Of a stretch of DNA of 64,000 bases, positions 31,564-40,118 are shown piece after piece. The stretch is from contig NZ_FOKC01000010.1 in assembly GCF_900112035.1 (NCBI RefSeq), positions 90,951 to 154,950 on the forward strand. Reading direction: 5' to 3'. The notes beneath the pieces were generated by a model. It ran no database searches and was not told the origin of the DNA. It saw nothing but the letters and a program-made list of their open reading frames with translations. The translations under genes were made by a program, and so were the position numbers. This stretch comes from Nocardioides alpinus (lineage in GTDB: Bacteria; Actinomycetota; Actinomycetes; Propionibacteriales; Nocardioidaceae). Numbering within the stretch: the stretch's first letter is position 1; the number at the start of each line of letters is the position of its first letter.

Positions 31564-33233
31564 GCCGTGACCTCCGTCGTCGTCGGGTCGGTCGAGGGCG
31601 CGTACGTCCACTCGACCCGGATCGTGCCGTCGGCGTCGAGCCACGAGTCGACGTGGCCGGCCCTGGTGTCGTCGCGGTCGGGGAAGTCCTCGCGCCAGTG
31701 GGAGCCGCGGGTCTCGGTGCGCAGCGCGGCAGCCTCGGCGAGCGCGGTGCTGATCGCGAGGAGGTTGGTGGTCTCCCAGGCCGCAGGACCGGCCTCGGCC
31801 TCGCCGGGCTCGAGCGCGTGGAGGTGGTCCAGCGCCTCTGCGAGCCCCGCGGCCTGCCGGAGGACGCCCACGCGGGTGGTCATCACGTCCTGCATGGCGG
31901 TGCGGTGGTCGCCGTCGACGAGTCCCTCGGTGCGTTCGTCGAGCGCGGGCTCGGCCCACGCCCGCAGCTCACCCGGCAGCACGTCGGCGATCCGTCGCGA
32001 GAAGACGAGACCCTCGAGGAGCGAGTTGGAGGCCAGGCGGTTGGCGCCGTGCACCCCGGAGCAGGCGACCTCACCGGTCGCGTAGAGGCCGGCGACGGAC
32101 GTACGTCCCCACAGGTCGGTGGCCGCGCCGCCGGAGGCGTAGTGCTGGGCCGGGGCGACGGGGATGAGCTGGGTGACCGGGTCGACGCCGTGCTCACGGC
32201 AGACGCGGAGGATGGTGGGGAACCGCTTCTCCCAGAACGCCTGACCGAGGTGGCGGGCGTCGAGCCACATGTGCGGCTTGCCGGTGTCGAGCATCCGACG
32301 GGTGATCGCCTTGGCGACCACGTCGCGCGGAGCGAGGTCGGCGAGCTCGTGCTCACCCTGCATGAAGCGGGTGCCCTCGAAGTCGACGAGGAACGCGCCC
32401 TCGCCGCGAACCGCCTCGGAGATCAGCGGCTGCTGGCCCTGCGAGTCGGGGCCGAGCCACATCACGGTGGGGTGGAACTGCACGAACTCGAGGTCGCGCA
32501 GCCGGGCCCCCGCGCGCAGCGCGACCGCCATGCCGTCGCCCGTCGAGACGCTGGGGTTGGTGGACTGGCTGAACACCTGGCCCAGCCCGCCGGACGCGAG
32601 CACCACTGCCCGGCAGTGGACCGCGCCGACCCCGTCGTGCTGGCCCTCGCCGAGCACGTGCAGCGTCAACCCGGCCACGCCACCGTCGGCGGCCCGGAGG
32701 AGGTCGACGGCGAGCGCGTGCTGGATGACCTCGATCTCCGGCGCGCGCTCCACCGCGGCGATCAGGGCTCGTTGGATCTCGGCGCCGGTGGCGTCACCGC
32801 CGGCGTGCGCGATGCGGTCGCGGTGGTGGCCGCCCTCACGGGTCAGGGACAGCTCGCCGTCGGGGTGGTGGTCGAACTGGGTGCCGAGCGCGATGAGCTC
32901 GTGCACGGCCTCGGGGCCCTCGGTCACCAGGATGCGCACGGCCTCGACGTCGCACGCGCCGGCGCCGGCCACGAGGGTGTCGTGCTCGTGCTGCTCCGGG
33001 GTGTCCCCGGGCCCGAGCGCGGCGGCGATGCCCCCCTGCGCCCACTGGGTGGAGCCCGCGGCGAGGACGTCCTTGGTGACGACGAGGAGGTGGAGCGAGG
33101 GATCAGCCGCGTGGATCCGGAGCGCGGCGGTGAGACCGGCGATGCCGGACCCGACGACCACGACGTCAGCGCGGGTGGTCCAGCCGGGGGCGGGCGCTCG
33201 CAGGCGGCCCGGGACCGGCCGGTGATCAGTCAT
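31560..33233 (-). CDS. nadB: L-aspartate oxidase
   Basis: A 557-residue FAD enzyme oxidising aspartate to iminoaspartate, the first step to quinolinate. The FAD loop is VVVGSGIAGLTAALR; TREGGHHRDRIAHAGGDATG is the active-site block; ASGGLGQVFSQSTNP and SGVHGANRLASNSLLEGLV are succinate-dehydrogenase-family flavoprotein signatures. TAGATT lies 6 nt before the ATG, and its TAG is the stop codon of panD. The partner nadA is not in the window. Confidence 0.96.
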   Translation of the reverse strand: MTDHRPVPGRLRAPAPGWTTRADVVVVGSGIAGLTAALRIHAADPSLHLLVVTKDVLAAGSTQWAQGGIAAALGPGDTPEQHEHDTLVAGAGACDVEAVRILVTEGPEAVHELIALGTQFDHHPDGELSLTREGGHHRDRIAHAGGDATGAEIQRALIAAVERAPEIEVIQHALAVDLLRAADGGVAGLTLHVLGEGQHDGVGAVHCRAVVLASGGLGQVFSQSTNPSVSTGDGMAVALRAGARLRDLEFVQFHPTVMWLGPDSQGQQPLISEAVRGEGAFLVDFEGTRFMQGEHELADLAPRDVVAKAITRRMLDTGKPHMWLDARHLGQAFWEKRFPTILRVCREHGVDPVTQLIPVAPAQHYASGGAATDLWGRTSVAGLYATGEVACSGVHGANRLASNSLLEGLVFSRRIADVLPGELRAWAEPALDERTEGLVDGDHRTAMQDVMTTRVGVLRQAAGLAEALDHLHALEPGEAEAGPAAWETTNLLAISTALAEAAALRTETRGSHWREDFPDRDDTRAGHVDSWLDADGTIRVEWTYAPSTDPTTTEVTA

Positions 33234-33239
33234 TCGAGC

Positions 33240-33245
33240 AATCTA
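33240..33245 (-). promoter_or_regulatory. nadB -10 element built on the panD stop codon
   Basis: Minus-strand TAGATT, 6 nt before nadB ATG 33233. Its first three bases are the TAG stop of panD, so the internal promoter and the end of the previous gene share bases. Confidence 0.55.
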
Positions 33246-33659
33246 GCGATCGATGAAGTCGCCGCGGGTCAGCGTCTCGGCGCCGAACGTGTCTCCCGCG
33301 TCGAAGCCGGTCGCCCTCACGTGGTTGTCGGCGTCGACGAAGACCACGTGGGGCTTGAGCTCCCTGGCCTCCGCGGTCTCCATCTGGGCGTAGCCGATGA
33401 GGATGACGGTGTCGCCGGGGTGGACGAGGCGGGCGGCGGCACCGTTGATGCCGATCACGCCCGATCCGCGCTCGCCGGCGATCGTGTAGGTCTCGAGGCG
33501 GGCGCCGTTGGTGACGTCGACGATGTGGACGAGCTCGCCGGCGAGCAGGTCGGCGGCGTCGAGCAGGTCCTCGTCGACGGTGACCGAGCCGACGTAGTGG
33601 AGGTCCGCCTGGGTCACGGTGGCCCGGTGGATCTTGGACTTCATCATCGTGCGCAGCAT
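33243..33659 (-). CDS. panD: Aspartate 1-decarboxylase (pro-enzyme)
   Basis: A 138-residue pyruvoyl enzyme making beta-alanine from aspartate for pantothenate. The self-cleavage site is G-S in HYVGSVTVDEDL; the serine becomes the pyruvoyl group. VIGINGAAARLVHPGDTVILIGYAQM and the C-terminal part are standard. ATG 33659 (MLRTMMKSKIHRATVTQADL) lies 5 bp after the panC stop. Confidence 0.96.
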   Translation of the reverse strand: MLRTMMKSKIHRATVTQADLHYVGSVTVDEDLLDAADLLAGELVHIVDVTNGARLETYTIAGERGSGVIGINGAAARLVHPGDTVILIGYAQMETAEARELKPHVVFVDADNHVRATGFDAGDTFGAETLTRGDFIDR

Positions 33660-33664
33660 CAGTC

Positions 33665-34594
33665 TCAGCCGCTCCTCTCACTCGTGGTCGAGGCCGCGGA
33701 CGCGGTCCCCGCCGGTGGCACCGATCGCTCGAAGGTGATCGGCGCGTTGTCGATGAGGCGCGTGGTGCCGACACGGGCGGCCACCAGGATCCGGCCCTCG
33801 CCGATCTCCGGGGCGTCACCGAGGTCGGGCGAGGTGAGCGCGAGGTAGTCGAGCTCGAGGCCGGGCTCGGCCCTGAGGACCGACATCGCGGCCCAACGCG
33901 CGGCAGGTACGCCGTACGGCGCCCGCGCCTGCGCGGCCCGCAGGGCGCGGCTCAGCGCGACCGCGGTCCGCCGCTGCCCGGCGTCGAGGTAGCGGTTGCG
34001 GCTGGACAGGGCCAGTCCGTCGGGCTCGCGCACGGTCTCCGCGCCCACGATCTCGATGCCCATGCAGAGGTCGCGGACCATCCGGCGGATCAGCGTGAGC
34101 TGCTGGTAGTCCTTCTGGCCGAAGACCGCGACGTCGGGACGGACCAGGCCGAAGAGCTTGGCGACGACCGTGAGCACGCCGTCGAAGTGCCCGGGCCGGG
34201 ACTCGCCGTCGAGGATCGTGGCCATCGCCCCGGGCGCGACGGTGACGCCGTCGTGGACCGAGGCGTGGCTGAAGCCGCCGGGATACATCTCCTCGACGCT
34301 CGGCGCGAACACCACGTCGACGCCCTCGGCCGCGCACACCTCCAGGTCGGCGTCGACGGTGCGCGGGTAGCGGTCGAGGTCCTCGGTGGGGGCGAACTGC
34401 ATCGGGTTGACGAAGATGCTGACCACGACGGGGCCGTCGGAGACGTCGCGGGCCGTACGCATGAGGCTGGCGTGGCCCTCGTGGAGCGCACCCATGGTCG
34501 GGACGAACGCGATCGGCCTGGCGTCCCGCCGGGCTCCTGCGAGCAGGTCGGCGAGCTCCTCGCGCGTGTGCGCGAGGACGGTGGCCGAGGTCAT
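33665..34594 (-). CDS. panC: Pantothenate synthetase
   Basis: A 309-residue ligase joining pantoate and beta-alanine with ATP. FVPTMGALHEGHASLM holds the HxGH nucleotide motif; VVSIFVNPMQFAPTEDLDRYPR and VFGQKDYQQLTLIRRMVRDL bind pantoate and ATP. Length is standard. ATG overlaps the DUF2520 stop (ATGA), so translation is coupled. Confidence 0.96.
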   Translation of the reverse strand: MTSATVLAHTREELADLLAGARRDARPIAFVPTMGALHEGHASLMRTARDVSDGPVVVSIFVNPMQFAPTEDLDRYPRTVDADLEVCAAEGVDVVFAPSVEEMYPGGFSHASVHDGVTVAPGAMATILDGESRPGHFDGVLTVVAKLFGLVRPDVAVFGQKDYQQLTLIRRMVRDLCMGIEIVGAETVREPDGLALSSRNRYLDAGQRRTAVALSRALRAAQARAPYGVPAARWAAMSVLRAEPGLELDYLALTSPDLGDAPEIGEGRILVAARVGTTRLIDNAPITFERSVPPAGTASAASTTSERSG

Positions 34595-35499
34595 CGAGCG
34601 ATGCCCTCGGCAGCCCGCGCCTCGGCGGCGGCGAGCACCCGCAGCATCTTGGTGGCGCGGATCGGCAGCAGCCGGCCGTCGGTGACGGCGCGGTCGAGGG
34701 TCGCACGCGCCATGGCGACGTAGGACGCCAGCGTCTGGGGCGCGTTGGCCACCAGGTCGGCGACGTGGGCGCGCACGGTCTCGACGTCACCGCGCACGAT
34801 GGGGCCGGTGAGGGCCGCGTCGCCGTGCTCGAGCGCGTTGTCGAGGGCCGCGGTCAGCAGCGGGCGGAGGGTGGCGGCGGGGTCCTCGGCACCGGCGGCG
34901 GAGAGGATCTCCATCGCCTCGGTGACGAGGGTGACGAGGTGGTTGGCGCCGTGCGCGAGACCGGCGTGGTAGAGCGTCCGACGGTCCTCGGGGACCCACA
35001 TCGTGCGACCGCCGAGGTCGGCGACGAGCGACTCGGTGAGCGGGCGGTCGGACTCGTCGGCCGTGACGCCGAAGACGCAGCCGGCCAGGCGGGGCAGGTC
35101 GACGGCGGTGCCGGTGAAGGTCATCGCCGGGTGCATCGCGATGGTGCGGGCGCCGACCGCGCGGGCCGGCTCGAGCACGGCGAGGCCGTGGCGGCCACTG
35201 GTGTGCACGACCACCTGGCCCTCGCGGATCGCGCCGCTCGCCGTGAGCATGGTGACGACGTTGGACAGCATGTCGTCGGGGACGGTGAGGAGCAGGAGGT
35301 CGCAGGCGCGGGCGACGTCGGTCGGCTTGGCGACCTCGACACCGGGGAGGAGCGCCTCGATGCGCCCGCGCGAGGCATCCGACTCACCGGCGGTGGCCAC
35401 GATCTCGTGCCCGGCGGCACGGAGGGCTGCAGCCAGCACGGCGCCGACGCGGCCGGCTCCGACCACGCCGATGTGGAACCCGGCAGATGACTTCGTCAT
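34591..35499 (-). CDS. Rossmann-like DUF2520 protein, candidate ketopantoate reductase (PanG type)
   Basis: 302 residues. The N-terminal NAD(P)-binding loop is IGVVGAGRVGAVLAAALRAAG, with LLLLTVPDDML after strand 4. A helical C-terminal DUF2520 part has YHAGLAHGANHLVTLVTEA. Its stop overlaps panC by 4 bp, and Rv3603c has the same position. A Rossmann/DUF2520-type protein, PanG, has been described as an alternative ketopantoate reductase in other bacteria. That role here is inference from fold and operon, since no panE is visible. Confidence 0.8.
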   Translation of the reverse strand: MTKSSAGFHIGVVGAGRVGAVLAAALRAAGHEIVATAGESDASRGRIEALLPGVEVAKPTDVARACDLLLLTVPDDMLSNVVTMLTASGAIREGQVVVHTSGRHGLAVLEPARAVGARTIAMHPAMTFTGTAVDLPRLAGCVFGVTADESDRPLTESLVADLGGRTMWVPEDRRTLYHAGLAHGANHLVTLVTEAMEILSAAGAEDPAATLRPLLTAALDNALEHGDAALTGPIVRGDVETVRAHVADLVANAPQTLASYVAMARATLDRAVTDGRLLPIRATKMLRVLAAAEARAAEGIAR

Positions 35500-35629
35500 G
35501 TCGACCTCTTCGTTTCAGTCCCTCGCGGGTACCGATCTACTGCGATCACCATCGACCCTACGCCTGCGGATTCCACGCTGGGAACGACCTGGAGGGGTGA
35601 CGCACGCCACTCGTGCCCGCGAGTGGATT

Positions 35630-35661
35630 GACACGCCTACTAGTCGGCGTCACTATCTAGT
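35630..35661 (+). promoter_or_regulatory. Possible PadR operator/promoter
   Basis: TGACACGCCTACTAGTCGGC is an imperfect inverted repeat, followed by CACTATCTAGTC just before the start. CACTAT 6 nt before the ATG is a one-mismatch -10, so the operator would overlap the promoter of a leaderless, self-regulated gene. Confidence 0.4.
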
Positions 35662-35662
35662 C

Positions 35663-36034
35663 ATGGAAGCGATTAGTGCACCGTGGCCGACGGAGTGGCT
35701 GCGAGGCGCACTCCACGTCTGCGTGCTGCACGTGATCGCCGACGGACCGACCTACGGCTACGCCATCGCCAGCGCGCTCGCCGACGCCGGACTCGGTCCG
35801 GTCAAGGGCGGCACCCTCTATCCCCTGCTGGCCCGCCTCGAGGAGGCCGACCTGGTCACGGTCGAGTGGCGCGCCGGGGACGGCGGACCGGGGCGGAAGT
35901 TCTACGCCCTGACCGACGCCGGCCGCGTCGAGCACGACCGGCAGACCGCCCACTGGCGGTCCTTCGCCGACCTGACCAGCACCTTCATCAGCACCCCCAC
36001 GATCGCGCCCGCCTCCGGGAAGGACCCGTCATGA
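35663..36034 (+). CDS. PadR-family transcriptional regulator
   Basis: A 123-residue winged-helix regulator: GALHVCVLHVIADGPTYGYAIASAL, GGTLYPLLARLEEADLV and GRKFYALTDAG are the PadR blocks. ATG 35663 directly follows TAGTC; the upstream DNA (GCCTACTAGTCGGC then TATCTAGTC) contains repeated CTAGTC and a partial inverted repeat that could be its operator. ATGA overlap with the next gene indicates a regulator/target pair. Confidence 0.9.
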   Translation: MEAISAPWPTEWLRGALHVCVLHVIADGPTYGYAIASALADAGLGPVKGGTLYPLLARLEEADLVTVEWRAGDGGPGRKFYALTDAGRVEHDRQTAHWRSFADLTSTFISTPTIAPASGKDPS

Positions 36035-36759
36035 AGATCGAGACCCACACTCCGCACATCGAGCCTGACTGGGCGGAGGCATTCCTCCTGGAGCTGCGCC
36101 TGCGCGGGGTGGGCGGGCAGCGGATCGGAGCGGCGCTCGCCGAGGTGGAGGCCCACTGCGCCGAGAGCGGTGAGTCCGCGCGGGAGGCGTTCGGGGATCC
36201 CGCGGCCTACGCCGTCGAGCTGGCTCCCGCGAGGTCCGTCGTCGCCCCCGACGTACGACGTGAGCTGGGCACGTCGGCCCTCGGGCTCGGCGGGATGCTG
36301 CTGACGCTCGCTGCGGTTGGCGCCTGGCAGTCCGGCGCCCGCGTCGAGGTCACCGCGGGGATCGCGGCTGTGCTCGTCCTCGTGCTGGTCGGCACCACGC
36401 TCGTCGTCAGCCGCGCCGAGCAGCTGCTGCGGGCGGTCGTACGCCACTGGTGGGTCGCGATGCTGGGCGCGACCCTCCCGATCGTGCTCTTCGTCGGGGT
36501 GCTGCTGCTCGGCCGCCAGACCGTGTTCACCGTGGCGGCGATGCCGGCGTTCGTGGCGGGGGTCGCTCTCCTGGCCGGCAGCACCGCACGCTCGATCCGG
36601 ACGGCCGACACCGTGGGCGATCCGGTGGTCGGCCCGGAGGGTGCAGGCGGCGCAGGAACCGTGGGCGAGGACCGGGTCACCCGCGCCCTCGAGCGGGTCG
36701 GGCCGTGGCTGTTCCCGGTCCTGACCGTCGTGATGGCGCTGCCGTTGCTGCTGATCTAG
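36031..36759 (+). CDS. HAAS-domain-like membrane protein, partner of PadR
   Basis: 242 residues. The N-terminal ~65-residue helical part (LELRLRGVGGQRIGAALAEV ... AREAFGDPAAYAVEL) matches the HAAS/DUF1700 type that co-occurs with PadR regulators. Five hydrophobic segments follow. The start overlaps the PadR stop (ATGA). The function in membrane-stress sensing is inferred from this pairing only. Confidence 0.72.
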   Translation: MKIETHTPHIEPDWAEAFLLELRLRGVGGQRIGAALAEVEAHCAESGESAREAFGDPAAYAVELAPARSVVAPDVRRELGTSALGLGGMLLTLAAVGAWQSGARVEVTAGIAAVLVLVLVGTTLVVSRAEQLLRAVVRHWWVAMLGATLPIVLFVGVLLLGRQTVFTVAAMPAFVAGVALLAGSTARSIRTADTVGDPVVGPEGAGGAGTVGEDRVTRALERVGPWLFPVLTVVMALPLLLI

Positions 36760-36791
36760 CGGGCAGCCGCGGGACTTCTGTGCGGGGTCTT

Positions 36792-36853
36792 GCGCGGATC
36801 GGCCGTTGCAACGGCCCATCCGCGCGGGAGTCACCGCTTCAGCGGTGACTCCC
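36792..36853. terminator. Two consecutive terminator hairpins between convergent genes
   Basis: Hairpin 1: GCGCGGAT (36792-36799) pairs with ATCCGCGC (36818-36825), enclosing the palindrome GGCCGTTGCAACGGCC. Hairpin 2: GGGAGTCACCGCT pairs perfectly with AGCGGTGACTCCC (36826-36853). They separate the HAAS gene from the glycosyltransferase gene and can act on both strands. Confidence 0.85.
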
Positions 36854-36862
36854 ACATGGGGG

Positions 36863-37813
36863 TCAGGCCCGCAGGTGCAGCTGCGCGTGGTCGGGGTCGT
36901 CGACCACGAAGGGGCGGGGGGCGCGGGGCAGCCAGGTGTGGGTCACGTGGTCGACGACGTGCACGCCCTCGGGCGCGACGATCTCGACGACACCCTCGGG
37001 GACCTCGCCGTCGTGGAGGGCGTTCCAGACGAGCCACTCGCGGCGCTTGCGGCGGTTGCGGATCGAGGTCGCGAACGCCTCGGGGTTGGTCCAGTGGGCG
37101 AACTCGTCGCCGTCGAGCCACTTGAGCTCGACGCACAGGCCCTGGGGCAGCGCGAACTGCTCGATCCGGTCGGGCGTCGTACGGATCTCCCACTCCGGGG
37201 CCTTGGCGTAGACGTAGTCGGGGCTCATCGGGAAGCCCCACTCCTCGATGTTGCGCAGGCCGAGGTCGAGGTAGGCCTTCGACGCCGACTCGATGTAGAG
37301 CCCGTGGCGCGGGAAGCGGATGACCGCCTCGGCCATCCCGACCTGCCACGACAGGTCGGCCATCGACACCTCCCCCTCGGTCGTGAGGACCATGTCGCCG
37401 TCCCACTTCCACGAGTATCGGGTGCGGACGTGGGAGAAGCACCAGTTGTAGAAGTAGGCGAGCGAGTGCACCGAGCGCTCGTTGACGGCGAGGTGCTCGC
37501 CGCCGGCGCGGGCGACCGCGAACGGGTACTCCTTCAGGGTGAACTTGTGGGCCAGGCCGTGCTCGGCGGCGACCCGGAGCGCCTCCTCGCCGGTGCCGTC
37601 GTCGGAGCCGTTGTCGACCAGCAGCACGTGGTCGCAGGCCCGCAGCAGCGGCGGCAGGACGAAGCGCAGGCCCGGGGCCTCGTTCTTCACGCGCAGCACC
37701 GCGGTCGCGCCGCGACGCAGCCCACCGGGCTGGTTCCACGGCCAGACGATGTCGAAGTCCGTGCGGCCCTCGAGGTTGGTCAGCCCGTGACCGGAGCCGA
37801 TCGGGATGGTCAC
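36863..37813 (-). CDS. Glycosyltransferase family 2-like protein
   Basis: 316 residues. The nucleotide-sugar part has HVLLVDNGSDDGTGEEAL and, after a break, SWKWDGDMVLTTEGEV (DGD as the metal motif). It lacks membrane segments. GTG 37813 overlaps the stop of the sulfotransferase gene upstream (GTGA), so the pair is probably used together to build or decorate a surface glycan. The substrate is unknown. Confidence 0.78.
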   Translation of the reverse strand: MTIPIGSGHGLTNLEGRTDFDIVWPWNQPGGLRRGATAVLRVKNEAPGLRFVLPPLLRACDHVLLVDNGSDDGTGEEALRVAAEHGLAHKFTLKEYPFAVARAGGEHLAVNERSVHSLAYFYNWCFSHVRTRYSWKWDGDMVLTTEGEVSMADLSWQVGMAEAVIRFPRHGLYIESASKAYLDLGLRNIEEWGFPMSPDYVYAKAPEWEIRTTPDRIEQFALPQGLCVELKWLDGDEFAHWTNPEAFATSIRNRRKRREWLVWNALHDGEVPEGVVEIVAPEGVHVVDHVTHTWLPRAPRPFVVDDPDHAQLHLRA

Positions 37814-38916
37814 GGCTGGTCGTCCCCCGCCGGGTCGCGCTCGCGGCCGAGCGCCTTGCGCACCCCGCGGCGTACGGACGGCGGGATCGCAGCGCGTACG
37901 TCGTGGGGCACGCGGTCGGTCAGCGAGCGGGTCTCCGGTGCGGCCGCGGCCAGCGCACGGCGCCGCCCCTGGAGGCGCGCGTGCTCGGCGGTGGAGCGGC
38001 TGATCGCCTCGGCCTCCTCGTAGAGCTCGACGTACGCCTCGCGGAGCTGGTCGAAGGTCGCGTGCGCGCCGGCGGTGTCGCCCCCCTCGTCGGCGAGCTT
38101 GTTGAGCTCCTCCCACGTCTGGCCGGTGAGGTCGTGCAGCCGCTTCGGCAGCGCGAGGTCGTCGAGGCTGGAGGACACGCGGCGCAGGTGCGGGTCGATG
38201 AAGCGGTGGACCTCGCGGATCTGGTCGCTGCGCGTGTGGATGATCGTCTGGAGACCGAGGGTGTGGCCCATCGCGGTGGTCGTCCTGACCCAGTCGGTCA
38301 GCAGGTCCTCGTAGCGGACGAACACCCGGCCGCCGTCGCCCTCCGCGGGACGCGTGGCGCGCTCGGTGTGGAGCAGCATGTTGACCCAGCTGGCGGCGAG
38401 GTGGGCGGAGCCGAGCTTGTTGGCGTAGTACTTCTGCTTCGAGCCGACCACCTCGGCGGGCGGGCGCAGCATGGTCGCGAAGACCGGGTTGGCGCCGGTG
38501 CGGATGGCAGCGACCCGCCACAGCCCGAGGAACCAGCTCAGGCGCGGGTCCTTGACGACCAGCTCGGGATGCTCGGCGAAGTGCGGCTCGAGCCACTCGC
38601 TGACCCGGATCCGGGCGGGCTCGCGGCTGCAGATGCGGCCGGTGTCGAACCAGGCGTTGGGGCGCGAGTCGCTGACCTGCACCAGCGCCTCGGCGAGCCA
38701 CTCGTCGTGGACGTCGACGACCCACTGCGGCTCGCTGAAGCCGCGCGGGTTGGAGTCGTCCGGCGGCACCTCGGGCAGCGGCACGTGCATGCCGAGCCTG
38801 GACACGATCCCGGCCAGCGTGCTGGTGCCGCTGCGGCCCGCTCCGGCGACGAGGAGGACCTTGCGCGGCACTCCGTCGGGGTTCATCTCGTCGATCGCTC
38901 TGGCCTGCTCAGTCAC
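37810..38916 (-). CDS. Sulfotransferase-family protein
   Basis: 368 residues. The PAPS-binding loop VLLVAGAGRSGTSTLAGIV is at the N-terminus, PRLSWFLGLW and VRYEDLLTDW lie in the middle, and a long helical C-terminus follows (YVELYEEAEAISRSTAEHAR). It would transfer sulfate from PAPS to a sugar or similar acceptor. GTG 38916 is preferred because TAGGCT lies 7 nt upstream. Divergent glycosyltransferase 38976 shares the intergenic region. Confidence 0.8.
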   Translation of the reverse strand: MTEQARAIDEMNPDGVPRKVLLVAGAGRSGTSTLAGIVSRLGMHVPLPEVPPDDSNPRGFSEPQWVVDVHDEWLAEALVQVSDSRPNAWFDTGRICSREPARIRVSEWLEPHFAEHPELVVKDPRLSWFLGLWRVAAIRTGANPVFATMLRPPAEVVGSKQKYYANKLGSAHLAASWVNMLLHTERATRPAEGDGGRVFVRYEDLLTDWVRTTTAMGHTLGLQTIIHTRSDQIREVHRFIDPHLRRVSSSLDDLALPKRLHDLTGQTWEELNKLADEGGDTAGAHATFDQLREAYVELYEEAEAISRSTAEHARLQGRRRALAAAAPETRSLTDRVPHDVRAAIPPSVRRGVRKALGRERDPAGDDQP

Positions 38917-38923
38917 GGCGGGC

Positions 38924-38967
38924 AGCCTACCGGCGGGACGGGCCCGGGCCTCCGACACTACTACGCT
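38924..38967. promoter_or_regulatory. Divergent -10 elements, sulfotransferase / glycosyltransferase
   Basis: Minus TAGGCT (38929-38924), 7 nt before GTG 38916; plus TACGCT (38962-38967), 8 nt before ATG 38976. Start codons are 60 bp apart, so both glycan genes could be switched from one short region. Confidence 0.5.
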
Positions 38968-38975
38968 CCCGACAC

Positions 38976-40085
38976 ATGAGGCTCTTCTCCCGCGCTCCCC
39001 TCCTCGGCGTGGTGATCCCCGCGTGGGGGGTGGAGGACTACCTCGACGACTGCGTCCGCTCCCTCCTCGCGCAGACGCACCGGCGCTGGCAGGCGGTGAT
39101 CGTCGACGACGGCTCGAGCGACCGCACCGGCGAGATCGCCGACTCCTGGGCGCACCGCGACAACCGGATCAGCGTGATCCACTCGGTCAACGGCGGCCTC
39201 GGCGCCGCTCGCAACCTGGGCACCCTCCGGGTCGGCGGCGACTACCTCGCGTTCCTCGACTCCGACGACGTGCTGCCGCCCACGGCGTACGCCGACCTGG
39301 TGGGCGCGCTCCAGGACTCGGGATCGGACTTCGCCACCGGTTCGATCGTGCGCTGGGAGGGCGACGACCTGGTCGAGCCGCCGTGGATGCGCCGCCTCCA
39401 CCGTCCCCTGCGCGGGGCGCGTGTCGAGGACCGGCCCGAGATCCTCGGCGATGTCTTCGCGTGGAACAAGCTGTGGCGCCGCTCCGCCTGGGACGCCCTG
39501 GGCCTCTCGTGGCCGGAGGGCGTGCGCTACGAGGACCAGCCGACGACGACGCGGGCGTTCCTCGAGGGCCGTTTCGACGTGCTGGAGGAGATCGTCTACC
39601 ACTGGCGGATCCGCGAGGGCTCGATCACCCAGACGCGCGCCTCCTCGGTGCAGGACCTCAGCGACCGCTGGGAGACCAAGCGGCAGGCGCTCGTGTCGGT
39701 CCGCGCGCACGGCTCGGCGGAGGTGGAGCAGGTCTTCGTCGACCGGGTCCTGGCCGGGGACCTGTGGCGCTACTTCCTGCTGCTCCCGGGCGCGACCGAG
39801 GAGTGGTGGCGGCTGCTGCGCGCTGGCGTGCTCGAGCTCTGGGGCCAGCGGTCCCTGGTGCACAGCGGGCTGCCGCCGGTGCACCGGCTGGCGGGGTGGC
39901 TGGTCGCCGAGGACCGGCGGGCCGAGGTGACCGCGCTGATGGAGTGGGTGTCGACCCTCGACGGACCCGCGCCTCGCGCGCAGGACGTCGCCACCGGAGC
40001 GTGGCGACTGTCGATCCCGCCGTCGGTGCTCGACGAGACGACCGTGGCCCCGGAGGCCTTGGCACTCCGGGACCACGAGGTCTGA
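38976..40085 (+). CDS. Glycosyltransferase family 2
   Basis: 369 residues with a GT-A fold: LGVVIPAWGVEDYLDDCVRS, VIVDDGSSDRTGEIA, HSVNGGLGAARNLG and YLAFLDSDDVLPP (DSDD metal site) in order. The C-terminal half is helical, as in teichoic-acid/capsule glycosyltransferases. It is divergent from the sulfotransferase/GT pair, suggesting one surface-glycan locus. Confidence 0.88.
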   Translation: MRLFSRAPLLGVVIPAWGVEDYLDDCVRSLLAQTHRRWQAVIVDDGSSDRTGEIADSWAHRDNRISVIHSVNGGLGAARNLGTLRVGGDYLAFLDSDDVLPPTAYADLVGALQDSGSDFATGSIVRWEGDDLVEPPWMRRLHRPLRGARVEDRPEILGDVFAWNKLWRRSAWDALGLSWPEGVRYEDQPTTTRAFLEGRFDVLEEIVYHWRIREGSITQTRASSVQDLSDRWETKRQALVSVRAHGSAEVEQVFVDRVLAGDLWRYFLLLPGATEEWWRLLRAGVLELWGQRSLVHSGLPPVHRLAGWLVAEDRRAEVTALMEWVSTLDGPAPRAQDVATGAWRLSIPPSVLDETTVAPEALALRDHEV

Positions 40086-40118
40086 GCCGCCGCCGCAACG
40101 GCGAGGGTGGGTCTCAGG

